5,423 nucleotides of DNA from JBBSOK01 sp038259825. GTDB taxonomy: Bacteria > Bacteroidota > Bacteroidia > Flavobacteriales > Flavobacteriaceae. The stretch is taken from the NCBI GenBank assembly GCA_038259825.1, contig JBBSOK010000145.1, positions 1 to 5,423 on the forward strand, read 5' to 3'. Made by a program: the position numbers and the translations under genes. Below, piece by piece: positions 1 through 5,423 of this stretch. The notes under the pieces were generated by a model that saw only the letters and a list, made by a program, of their open reading frames with translations, made no database searches and was not told where the DNA came from. How positions within the stretch are numbered: position 1 is the stretch's first letter; each line of letters begins with the position of its first letter.

Positions 1-656
1 GGCATTACATTTTTATCTACAGGAAGTATAAAATTAAGCGCAGAAAAAATACCTTTTTTAATTTCACCGGTATAACCCGTTCCTCCAATTAAAGCTATTT
101 TTTTTGTAAAATTCAATATTGCAAAGTTGTGCTGGCGCGTTCCGTCTATTTCTGGATCTGCCATAAATCCTGGTGCGTTTATAACCAACCATTCAGGATC
201 GAAGTTTGTTAGTTCTTGTTCCGTAGGCCTTAAAAACATATTTAGAGCAAACATGTTGCTCCAAGGCATTTCGTTAATTACCCTAATATTTAATCTATAA
301 CGCGGGTCTGCACAGGCATAACTATCACGAACGTAAATTTTTTGTCCGGATAAATAATCTACCACTTTATCGTAAAGCGAATTAAACATATCCGTAGGAA
401 AAGGGATGTTTATATTACCCCACCAAACGTTATCTCTGGTAATATCATCTTTTACAATAAATCGGTCTTTTGGCGATCTTCCAGTAAATTCGCCAGTATT
501 GATAGCTAATGCGCCGGTTGAAGATTCGGTTCCTAAATTATGGTTTAAAGTGTCTTGATGAAGTTGTTCCGAAGAAAGTTGGTATTTTACTTCTGCATTT
601 TTGATTCCATATTGTTCTAACGAAATCGTTTTCGTAGATTGATTGTGATCGCTCAT
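1..656 (-). CDS. pckA: Phosphoenolpyruvate carboxykinase (ATP), N-terminal part, cut by the window edge
   Basis: This cytosolic enzyme converts oxaloacetate and ATP to phosphoenolpyruvate, CO2 and ADP, the entry step of gluconeogenesis. I translated the minus strand from the ATG at 654-656 and the frame stays open to base 1, giving 218 residues of a protein usually about 530-540 long. GEFTGRSPKDRF lies at residues 55-66; its Arg60 corresponds to the substrate-binding Arg of the family. ADPRYRLNIRVI (116-127) and the MPWSNMFALNMF stretch (130-141) follow. IGGTGYTGEIKKG lies at 190-202, and its Lys pair includes the metal/substrate-binding Lys of ATP-type enzymes. The P-loop and the second metal ligand (His) would lie beyond the left edge. 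The start has no Shine-Dalgarno sequence, as usual in Bacteroidota, but sits 24 bases downstream of a good -7 element. The downstream DUF423-like gene on the same strand is 115 bases upstream, so pckA is probably transcribed on its own. Family assignment is very secure. Confidence 0.97.
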   Translation of the reverse strand, partial: MSDHNQSTKTISLEQYGIKNAEVKYQLSSEQLHQDTLNHNLGTESSTGALAINTGEFTGRSPKDRFIVKDDITRDNVWWGNINIPFPTDMFNSLYDKVVDYLSGQKIYVRDSYACADPRYRLNIRVINEMPWSNMFALNMFLRPTEQELTNFDPEWLVINAPGFMADPEIDGTRQHNFAILNFTKKIALIGGTGYTGEIKKGIFSALNFILPVDKNVM

Positions 657-679
657 ACTTATTTTTAATTGTTATTACA

Positions 680-707
680 CAAAAGTAAGAAATCTATTAG
701 AGACAAT
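680..707 (-). promoter_or_regulatory. Predicted Bacteroidota-type promoter of pckA
   Basis: On the minus strand TACTTTTG (bases 680-687) matches the Bacteroidota -7 consensus TAnnTTTG exactly. ATTG at 704-707 supplies a -33-like TTG, 16 bases upstream of the -7 element, slightly shorter than the usual 17-23. Transcription would start near base 673, leaving a leader of about 17 bases before the pckA ATG. The position directly ahead of the gene supports it; the spacing is the weak point. Confidence 0.55.
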
Positions 708-771
708 TTTAAAATCACCTATAATAATATCGATTTTAACGAGAGCACAAATAAAATATATCTTAATAAAT

Positions 772-1164
772 TTAACGTAATGTATACATTCCAAAGGCTA
801 AGCGCATCCAACCAAATATTAACAGAAGCCCTCCAATTGGTGTTAAAACGCCAATTATTCCTGCATCAAAAGAAAAAAGTTGGTCCAATGCTAAAATGTA
901 TAATGAACCTGAAAATAGCAACAATCCAAAAATAAAAAACATAAAAACCCACTTACGCACATTGGGTGTAATAGCATTAGCAAAACCTATAACCAATAAA
1001 GCTAAAACGTGAAACATTTGGTAACGTACGCCTGTTTCAAAAATAGAAACAGCTCTTTCATCCACTACATTTTTCAGTCCGTGAGCCCCAAAAGCTCCCA
1101 ACGCAATTGTAATTGCACTTAAAACACAGGCGGTAACCACAATTTTTTTATCGTATTTAACCAT
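772..1164 (-). CDS. DUF423 (YgdD-like) small inner-membrane protein
   Basis: This is a complete 130-residue protein of the DUF423/YgdD family, whose biochemical role is not established. Family marks are visible: LGAFGAHGLK at residues 22-31, ETGVRYQMFHVLALL at 43-57, LLFSGSLYILAL at 82-93 and TPIGGLLLIFGW at 108-119. Four hydrophobic segments at about 8-28, 49-66, 71-93 and 102-122 predict a four-pass cytoplasmic-membrane protein. The length is normal for the family. The ATG at 1162-1164 is chosen because the short basic start MVKYDKK precedes the first membrane segment, as expected. No Shine-Dalgarno sequence is seen. The gene is divergent from the saccharopine dehydrogenase gene across 71 bases and lies upstream of pckA on the same strand. 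I see no clear terminator between it and pckA, so some readthrough is possible. No function is inferred from the neighbours. Confidence 0.93.
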   Translation of the reverse strand: MVKYDKKIVVTACVLSAITIALGAFGAHGLKNVVDERAVSIFETGVRYQMFHVLALLVIGFANAITPNVRKWVFMFFIFGLLLFSGSLYILALDQLFSFDAGIIGVLTPIGGLLLIFGWMRLAFGMYTLR

Positions 1165-1192
1165 TGATTAAATCTATATTTTAGTAATTTCG
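1163..1192 (+). promoter_or_regulatory. Possible promoter of the saccharopine dehydrogenase gene
   Basis: ATTG at 1163-1166 and TAATTTCG at 1185-1192 resemble the -33 (TTG) and -7 (TAnnTTTG) elements of Bacteroidota, separated by 18 bases. The -7 element has one mismatch (C for T at position 7). Transcription would begin near 1199, about 37 bases before the ATG at 1236. The -33 element overlaps the start codon of the divergent DUF423 gene. It is weakly supported, since AT-rich DNA produces such matches by chance. Confidence 0.35.
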
Positions 1193-1213
1193 TTTTCTTG
1201 AAGTAAACTTTTT

Positions 1214-1221
1214 CAAATTTA
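1214..1221 (-). promoter_or_regulatory. Possible -7 element for the DUF423 gene
   Basis: On the minus strand TAAATTTG fits the Bacteroidota -7 consensus TAnnTTTG exactly and would give a leader of roughly 40 bases. No TTG is seen at the proper -33 distance, so this is a half-site only. Confidence 0.27.
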
Positions 1222-1235
1222 CAAAATTCCTCTCT

Positions 1236-2603
1236 ATGCGTAATATTTTAATTATAGGTGCCGGTCGTTCAGCAAGTAGTTTAATACGTTATCTTCTGGA
1301 TAAAAGCGACGAAGAAGAAATCTTTTTGACAATTGGGGATTTATCATTGGCATCTGCTCAAAAAAATGCAGGAGATCATCCAAACGCTCGTGGAATAATG
1401 CTTGATGTTTTTAATGATGTGCAACGAAAAAAAGCAGTTGATGCTAGTGATTTGGTTATTTCCATGCTACCCGCAAAATACCATATTGAAGTAGCGAAGG
1501 ATTGTATTGAGTTTGGAAAGCATTTGGTTACAGCATCATACATAAGTGATCAAATGTCCTCATTAAACCATAAAGCAAAAGCAAAAGGACTTGTTTTTAT
1601 GAACGAGATTGGCTTGGATCCTGGCGTAGACCATATGAGCGCAATGCGGATTATGGATAGAATCCGGGATAAAGGTGGAAAAATGATATTGTTCGAAAGC
1701 TTTTGTGGCGGCCTCATAGCGCCTGAAAGCGATAATAATCTTTGGAATTATAAATTTACATGGAATCCAAGAAATGTTGTTTTAGCAGGGCAAGGTGGTG
1801 CTGCTGAATTTGTTCAAGAAGGAAAATTTAAATACATACCTTATCATAGATTATTTAGAAGAACAGAATTTATTAGCATAGAAGGGTATGGCAAATTTGA
1901 GGTGTATGCAAACCGAAATTCATTAAAGTATCAATCTATTTACGGGCTTGACAACGTTTTAACTTTGTATAGAGGAACCATTCGCCGGGTTGGTTTTAGT
2001 AAAGCTTGGAATATGTTTGTACAATTAGGTATGACCGACGATGAATACACAATTCCAGATTCAGAGAATTTAAGCTATCGTGATTTTATAAACCTCTTTG
2101 TTCCATATTCTCCTAGCGATACTGTTGAATTAAAATTAAGACACGCCTTGCGGGTTGACCAAGATGATTTAATGTGGGATAAATTAATTGAGTTAGATAT
2201 TTTTAATCCGGATAAAAAAATTGGAATTAAAGATGCAACTCCAGCAATGGCACTCCAAAAAATCTTAGAAGATAAATGGACACTGAGTAGTGATGACAAG
2301 GATATGATCGTTATGTACCACAAATTTGGCTACGAGCTTGACGGCAAAAAATACCAAATTGATAGTGATATGGTTTGCTTAGGCGAAGATAGTACACATA
2401 CAGCTATGGCTTTAACCGTAGGACTTCCAGTTGCAATTGCAGCTTTAAAAATATTAAACGAAGAAATTACCACGCCAGGAGTACAACTGCCAATAAGTCC
2501 TGAAGTATACAACCCAATATTAGATGAATTAGAAAATTACGGCATTCATTTTAAAGAACATGAGGTTCCTTATTTGGGATACAATCCAGATAATCTTCAT
2601 TAA
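1236..2603 (+). CDS. Saccharopine dehydrogenase family protein, L-glutamate-forming type
   Basis: The likely reaction is NAD(P)+-dependent cleavage of saccharopine to glutamate and 2-aminoadipate 6-semialdehyde, as in yeast Lys9 and the C-terminal domain of animal AASS. In a bacterium the expected direction is lysine breakdown. The 455 residues match the usual length of about 440-460. A Rossmann start ILIIGAGRSASSLIRYL (4-20) carries the dinucleotide-binding glycines. SMLPAKYHIEVAKDCI (76-91) and VTASYIS (98-104) follow. NEIGLDPGVDHMSAM (123-137) is the family signature, and FCGGLIAPESDNN (156-168) with YKFTWNPRNV (172-181) matches the substrate domain. THTAMALTVGLPVAIA (387-402) and PGVQLPISPEVYNPIL (414-429) complete the C-terminal Rossmann part. 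The ATG at 1236 is kept because the glycine loop follows at the normal distance. The lysine-ketoglutarate reductase partner is not in the window, so it must be encoded elsewhere if the pathway is complete. The exact cofactor and direction are inferred. Confidence 0.9.
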   Translation: MRNILIIGAGRSASSLIRYLLDKSDEEEIFLTIGDLSLASAQKNAGDHPNARGIMLDVFNDVQRKKAVDASDLVISMLPAKYHIEVAKDCIEFGKHLVTASYISDQMSSLNHKAKAKGLVFMNEIGLDPGVDHMSAMRIMDRIRDKGGKMILFESFCGGLIAPESDNNLWNYKFTWNPRNVVLAGQGGAAEFVQEGKFKYIPYHRLFRRTEFISIEGYGKFEVYANRNSLKYQSIYGLDNVLTLYRGTIRRVGFSKAWNMFVQLGMTDDEYTIPDSENLSYRDFINLFVPYSPSDTVELKLRHALRVDQDDLMWDKLIELDIFNPDKKIGIKDATPAMALQKILEDKWTLSSDDKDMIVMYHKFGYELDGKKYQIDSDMVCLGEDSTHTAMALTVGLPVAIAALKILNEEITTPGVQLPISPEVYNPILDELENYGIHFKEHEVPYLGYNPDNLH

Positions 2604-2652
2604 AAAATGTTACCACTAACATTTATAATATTTTTTAAATAGTTGGAGTTAA

Positions 2653-2674
2653 ATCTTAAAGTTCGCTTTAAGAT
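2653..2674. other. Intergenic hairpin with a UUCG loop
   Basis: ATCTTAAAG at 2653-2661 pairs perfectly with CTTTAAGAT at 2666-2674 around the four-base loop TTCG. It lies 50 bases after the stop codon of the saccharopine dehydrogenase gene and upstream of the main terminator. The closing pair is G-C, not the especially stable C-G, and there is no T tract directly after it, so it is not a typical terminator by itself. It may protect the 3' end of the transcript or be incidental. Confidence 0.5.
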
Positions 2675-2703
2675 ATTTAATTTATGAACTTTGAATTCAA
2701 TGA

Positions 2704-2740
2704 AAATAAAAAATCCCGCTCTTAGCGGGATTTTTTATTT
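2704..2740. terminator. Bidirectional rho-independent terminator between convergent genes
   Basis: Bases 2704-2720 and 2724-2740 form a perfect 17-bp inverted repeat around the three-base loop CTT. The core TCCCGCT/AGCGGGA is flanked by A6 on the left and T6 on the right, so either strand's RNA gives a GC-rich stem followed by a U tract. The plus-strand dehydrogenase gene ends 100 bases to the left and the minus-strand peptidase gene ends 17 bases to the right, so one element can serve both. Confidence 0.95.
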
Positions 2741-2757
2741 CAAATTTTGTTTTCAAA

Positions 2758-3444
2758 TTACCTTCTTAAAAAGATACTTATAAAGTAAAGCAACGTAGCT
2801 AAAGATCCCAAAGCAGCCACAACATACGTTCTTGCCGCCCATTTTAAAGAGTCTTTTGCGCCAGCGTGTTCTTCCTGCGTAAGCATATTGCTACTTTCTA
2901 ACCAAGCCAATGCTCTATTACTTGCATCATACTCTACAGGTAGTGTTATAAAGCTGAATAACGTTCCAACGCCAAATAAAATAATACCAATTAATAAAAT
3001 GGTTGGCCCAATATAATTTAATGCCATTAAAGCAAAACCTGCAAAAATTACCCATTGCGAAAATTTTGAAGCTACACTTACCATTGGTACCAAGGTGCTT
3101 CTCATTTTTAACCAGCTGTAAGCCGTTGCGTGTTGCACAGCGTGACCACATTCGTGCGCTGCAACAGCTGCTGCTGCTGCATTGCGTTGCATATAGACAG
3201 TTTCACTTAAATTTACTGTTTTGTTTGCTGGATTGTAATGGTCTGTTAATTGTCCCGGCACCGAAATGACCTTTACGTCGGTAATATTATTATCAGCCAA
3301 CATTTTTTCGGCTATCTCTTTCCCACTCATCCCATTTGCTAAGTGAATTTTTGAGTATTCTTTAAATTTCCTTTTCAACATCCAGCCAACATACCAGCTA
3401 AACAAGAAGATAAGACCTGCAATTACATAATATCCCATTAACAT
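2758..3444 (-). CDS. YugP-type membrane zinc metallopeptidase
   Basis: This is a complete 228-residue protein of the neutral zinc metallopeptidase family typified by Bacillus YugP; substrates are unknown. An N-terminal hydrophobic segment (about 5-23) anchors it. SGKEIAEKML (40-49) and GQLTDHYNPANKTVNLSE (64-81) are the conserved lead-in. HECGHAVQH (97-105) gives the HExxH zinc site with Glu98 as the catalytic base. VEYDASNRA (170-178) probably provides the third zinc ligand (Glu171). Hydrophobic stretches at about 130-146, 148-168 and 207-225 predict further membrane passes. An Ala5 run (89-93, bases 3166-3180) just before the active site is coded by GCA x4 and GCT. The ATG at 3442-3444 is used, but the ATG two codons later is equally possible because neither has a Shine-Dalgarno sequence. 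The gene lies 110 bases downstream of leuS on the same strand and may be cotranscribed or have its own promoter. The 3' end is closed by the terminator 17 bases beyond the stop. Confidence 0.94.
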   Translation of the reverse strand: MLMGYYVIAGLIFLFSWYVGWMLKRKFKEYSKIHLANGMSGKEIAEKMLADNNITDVKVISVPGQLTDHYNPANKTVNLSETVYMQRNAAAAAVAAHECGHAVQHATAYSWLKMRSTLVPMVSVASKFSQWVIFAGFALMALNYIGPTILLIGIILFGVGTLFSFITLPVEYDASNRALAWLESSNMLTQEEHAGAKDSLKWAARTYVVAALGSLATLLYFISIFLRR

Positions 3445-3470
3445 ATTTCTAGATTTTTAATTTTCTCTTA

Positions 3471-3500
3471 TCATTTTTGAAGAACTTACTTCAAAAGTGA
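3471..3500. repeat. Imperfect 12-bp inverted repeat upstream of the peptidase gene
   Basis: TCATTTTTGAAG (3471-3482) and CTTCAAAAGTGA (3489-3500) are reverse complements with one mismatch, separated by AACTTA. No T tract follows on either strand, so a terminator is unlikely. On the minus strand the right arm contains CACTTTTG (3492-3499), one base from the Bacteroidota -7 consensus TAnnTTTG, but I find no suitable -33 TTG. It could be an operator over a weak promoter, a leader hairpin or chance. Confidence 0.45.
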
Positions 3501-3554
3501 ATAGAGCATTTGTTCATTTTTAGTTATAAATATAGCAAAAAGTGTGCAAATTTT

Positions 3555-5423
3555 TTACCCAACAATATTTACAATTTTGCCCGGCACAATTATAACCTTT
3601 TTCGGTGTGCGTCCCTCTAAATACTGAATAGTTTTTTCGTTTGACATTACGGCAGATTCAATTTCTTCTTTTGAAAAATCCAACGAAAGTTCTAACGTAA
3701 ACTTCATTTTACCATTAAATGAAATTGGATATTCTTTGCTGCTTTCAACCAAATACTTTTCTTCAAACTTCGGAAAAGGTGCAGTACTAATACTTTCTGA
3801 ATGACCCAGTTTATTCCATAGCTCTTCCGCAATATGTGGCGCGTACGGTGAAAGTAAAATTGCTAATGGTTCTAAAATTTCTTTTGAATTACATTTTGAA
3901 GCAGTCAATTCATTTACAGCAATCATAAAAGATGAAACTGAAGTATTAAAACTGAAATTCTCAATATCTTCTTTTACTTTTTTGATAGTTTTATGAAGCG
4001 TTTTCAAACTATCTTTTGAAGCCGAATTTTCTGAAACTTGAAAAGTTTCATTTTCACCCGAATGATACAATTTCCAAAGTTTTTTAAGAAAATTATGAAC
4101 GCCAGTAATACCGGCAGTATTCCAAGGTTTTGCTTGTTCCAACGGACCGAGAAACATTTCATATAACCGCAACGTATCTGCACCATACTGTTCACAAATA
4201 TCATCAGGATTTAATACGTTGTATTTGCTTTTGGACATTTTTTCTACCTCGCGGGAGACTTTAAAAATGCCATTTTCTTCTGTAACAAATTCAGCATTTT
4301 TGAATTCTGATCGCCAATTTCTAAAACCATCTATATCTAGTTCATCCGATGCATTTACTAAAGACACATCCACATAGATTGGAGTTAATTGAATGGTTTT
4401 AATATCAATACTCGTTTGATATTTTGATAAAGCGAAGGTAATTGATGGATTGATTTTTTTGGCTAAATCTAACAACTCGTGTTGAGTTAATTTTAGATGA
4501 AAGAAATCATTTCTATAATTTACATTAAAGAAAGTTGTCTCAATATTTTCAAGCGTGTAATAATTTGAATCTCCATCATTTTCATTCCCTTCTGAAAGAG
4601 ATTCAGGCTCCATATTGAAATCTAACCTATATACAAAGGCACTAGTCCCCAAAATCATTCCTTGGTTTATCAGCTTTTTAAAAGGTTCTTCAACTGGAAC
4701 CAAACCGCGGTCGTGCATAAATTTTACCCAAAAACGGCTATACAATAAATGACCCGTTGCGTGTTCGCTTCCTCCTATATATAAGTCAACATTTTGCCAA
4801 TAATCCATTGCTTCTTTGGAGGCAAAAACTTCATCACGTTTGTTGTCTTTTTCAGAAAAACCTGGTTCCATGTATCTAAAGAAATACCAAGAACTTCCTG
4901 CCCAACCTGGCATTGTGTTTAATTCAAGTGGGTAAACACCATTGTCTTCGACTGCGCTCAGACTGACATTGGGTACTACTTTTTTACTTTTTTCATCCCA
5001 AGCCCAATCGTCTGCTCTTCCTAACGGCGGTTCGCCTTCTTCGGTTGGAAGATATTTTTCTACTTCAGGTAAACGTAAAGGCAAACATTCCGTTGGAATA
5101 GTTTGTGGCATTCCATCTTTATAATAAATTGGAAATGGCTCCCCCCAATAGCGCTGTCTGCTAAAAACGGCATCGCGTAATCGGTAATTTATTTTGCCTA
5201 TGCCAATTCCTTTTTCTTCCATTGCCGCAATAACTTTTTCAGTTGCTTCAGCATAGGTTAAGTTATTTAAAAAATCGCTATTTATAATAATCGTTTTGTC
5301 TTTATCCGAATAGGCTTCAACAGAAATATCTGCATCTTTAAATATATTCGGAATTGGCAAATCAAAATGTTTTGCAAAATCATAGTCACGTTGATCGCCA
5401 CAGGGAACGCTCATAACCGCGCC
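3555..5423 (-). CDS. leuS: Leucyl-tRNA synthetase, C-terminal 622 residues, cut by the window edge
   Basis: This cytosolic class I synthetase charges tRNA-Leu with leucine and hydrolyses mischarged products. The frame is open to the last base (GAVM...), so the short apparent ATG start at 5414 is internal. The HIGH motif and the first part of the editing domain are off the right edge. Residues are counted from the first visible Gly. The editing-domain end has PCGDQRDYDFAKHF (7-20), where the family usually has His before the first Asp. YRLRDAVFSRQRYWGEPFP (80-98) returns to the catalytic core, TMPGWAGSSWYFFRYMEP is at 170-187 and GGSEHATGHLLYSRFW at 217-232. KMSKSK (395-400, bases 4224-4241) is the ATP-binding loop. 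FLGPLEQAKPWNT (424-436) leads into the helical anticodon-binding domain with SPYAPHIAEELW (525-536), and the C-terminal domain ends VIIVPGKIVNIVG. Between AFVYR and YVDVSLVN lies an unusually long insert at about 269-341. The reading frame and all catalytic motifs seen are intact, so the gene looks functional. Confidence 0.97.
   Translation of the reverse strand, partial: GAVMSVPCGDQRDYDFAKHFDLPIPNIFKDADISVEAYSDKDKTIIINSDFLNNLTYAEATEKVIAAMEEKGIGIGKINYRLRDAVFSRQRYWGEPFPIYYKDGMPQTIPTECLPLRLPEVEKYLPTEEGEPPLGRADDWAWDEKSKKVVPNVSLSAVEDNGVYPLELNTMPGWAGSSWYFFRYMEPGFSEKDNKRDEVFASKEAMDYWQNVDLYIGGSEHATGHLLYSRFWVKFMHDRGLVPVEEPFKKLINQGMILGTSAFVYRLDFNMEPESLSEGNENDGDSNYYTLENIETTFFNVNYRNDFFHLKLTQHELLDLAKKINPSITFALSKYQTSIDIKTIQLTPIYVDVSLVNASDELDIDGFRNWRSEFKNAEFVTEENGIFKVSREVEKMSKSKYNVLNPDDICEQYGADTLRLYEMFLGPLEQAKPWNTAGITGVHNFLKKLWKLYHSGENETFQVSENSASKDSLKTLHKTIKKVKEDIENFSFNTSVSSFMIAVNELTASKCNSKEILEPLAILLSPYAPHIAEELWNKLGHSESISTAPFPKFEEKYLVESSKEYPISFNGKMKFTLELSLDFSKEEIESAVMSNEKTIQYLEGRTPKKVIIVPGKIVNIVG
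4401..4619 (-). other. Extra segment inside LeuRS before the KMSKS loop
   Basis: About 73 codons between FVYRLD and TIQLTPIYVDV do not resemble what I know of flavobacterial LeuRS, where AFVYR and the following HVDV-like strand are about two dozen residues apart. Here they are 82 apart, an excess near 60. The first third (PESLSEGNENDGDSN) is acidic and polar and probably a flexible loop. The rest (NDFFHLKLTQHELLDLAKK and after) alternates strand-like and helical patterns and may fold as a small unit. The frame is preserved on both sides. Boundaries are approximate and the comparison is from memory. Confidence 0.6.

Noticed and set aside
98..105. Run of eight T in pckA as a possible frameshift or slippage site
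   Set aside because: The frame is intact on both sides and the run simply encodes the end of an ordinary Lys-Lys-Ile stretch.
669..935. Plus-strand open frame of 88 codons starting beside the pckA promoter
   Set aside because: Most of it is antisense to the clearly real DUF423 gene, its protein has no family features, and its start lies inside the pckA promoter region.
2075..2512. Two minus-strand open frames antisense to the saccharopine dehydrogenase gene
   Set aside because: They are covered by a gene with motifs along its whole length, and their proteins show no recognisable domain.
2691..2700. Ten-base palindrome TTGAATTCAA as an operator
   Set aside because: It is short, sits in a gap between gene 3' ends where no promoter is expected, and does not recur.
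3003..3269. Plus-strand open frame of 88 codons antisense to the peptidase gene
   Set aside because: It is fully inside a conserved gene and its translation is a low-complexity Leu/Gln-rich shadow.
4434..4516. Small palindromes inside the LeuRS insert (AACTC/GAGTT and AGAAAT/ATTTCT) as evidence for a mobile palindromic element
   Set aside because: The stems are only 5-6 bp, are not repeated elsewhere in the window and lack flanking duplications, so chance in AT-rich DNA is enough.
4942..5124. Plus-strand open frame of 60 codons antisense to leuS
   Set aside because: It overlaps a strongly conserved catalytic-core region of leuS, and the Ser/Gly-rich product looks like a shadow.

Overview
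The window is an ordinary-looking chromosomal segment from a member of the Bacteroidota, most likely Flavobacteriaceae. Four things point there. The DNA is AT-rich and the starts lack Shine-Dalgarno sequences. One upstream region carries a good TAnnTTTG-type -7 promoter element, typical of Bacteroidota. The leucyl-tRNA synthetase (LeuRS) C-terminal half reads like flavobacterial LeuRS, for example the stretches FLGPLEQAKPWNTAGITGV and VIIVPGKIVNIVG. The ATP-type phosphoenolpyruvate carboxykinase and the YugP-like peptidase also match forms I know from this group. The assignment is by recognition, not by a search.

Layout from left to right: (1) the N-terminal 218 codons of pckA on the minus strand, running off the left edge; (2) a small DUF423/YgdD-type membrane protein on the minus strand; (3) a 71-bp divergent gap, then a complete saccharopine dehydrogenase (glutamate-forming type) on the plus strand; (4) a convergent 154-bp gap with a UUCG-loop hairpin and a very strong bidirectional rho-independent terminator; (5) a complete YugP-type membrane zinc metallopeptidase on the minus strand; (6) a 110-bp gap with an imperfect inverted repeat; (7) the C-terminal 622 residues of leuS on the minus strand, running off the right edge. 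No stretch over 300 bases lacks a gene. I see no tRNA, rRNA, CRISPR array, insertion sequence or phage gene.

The genes do not form one pathway. PckA drives gluconeogenesis from oxaloacetate. Saccharopine dehydrogenase releases glutamate and aminoadipate semialdehyde in lysine breakdown. LeuRS serves translation. The DUF423 protein and the peptidase are conserved membrane proteins of uncertain role. The strand layout suggests that pckA and the plus-strand dehydrogenase have their own promoters.

I found no convincing undescribed multi-gene system. The most unusual item is an extra segment of roughly 60 residues, acidic and Asn/Ser-rich at its start, inside LeuRS just before the KMSKS loop. Secondary items are a His-to-Gly change in the LeuRS editing motif and two hairpins in the intergenic gaps.
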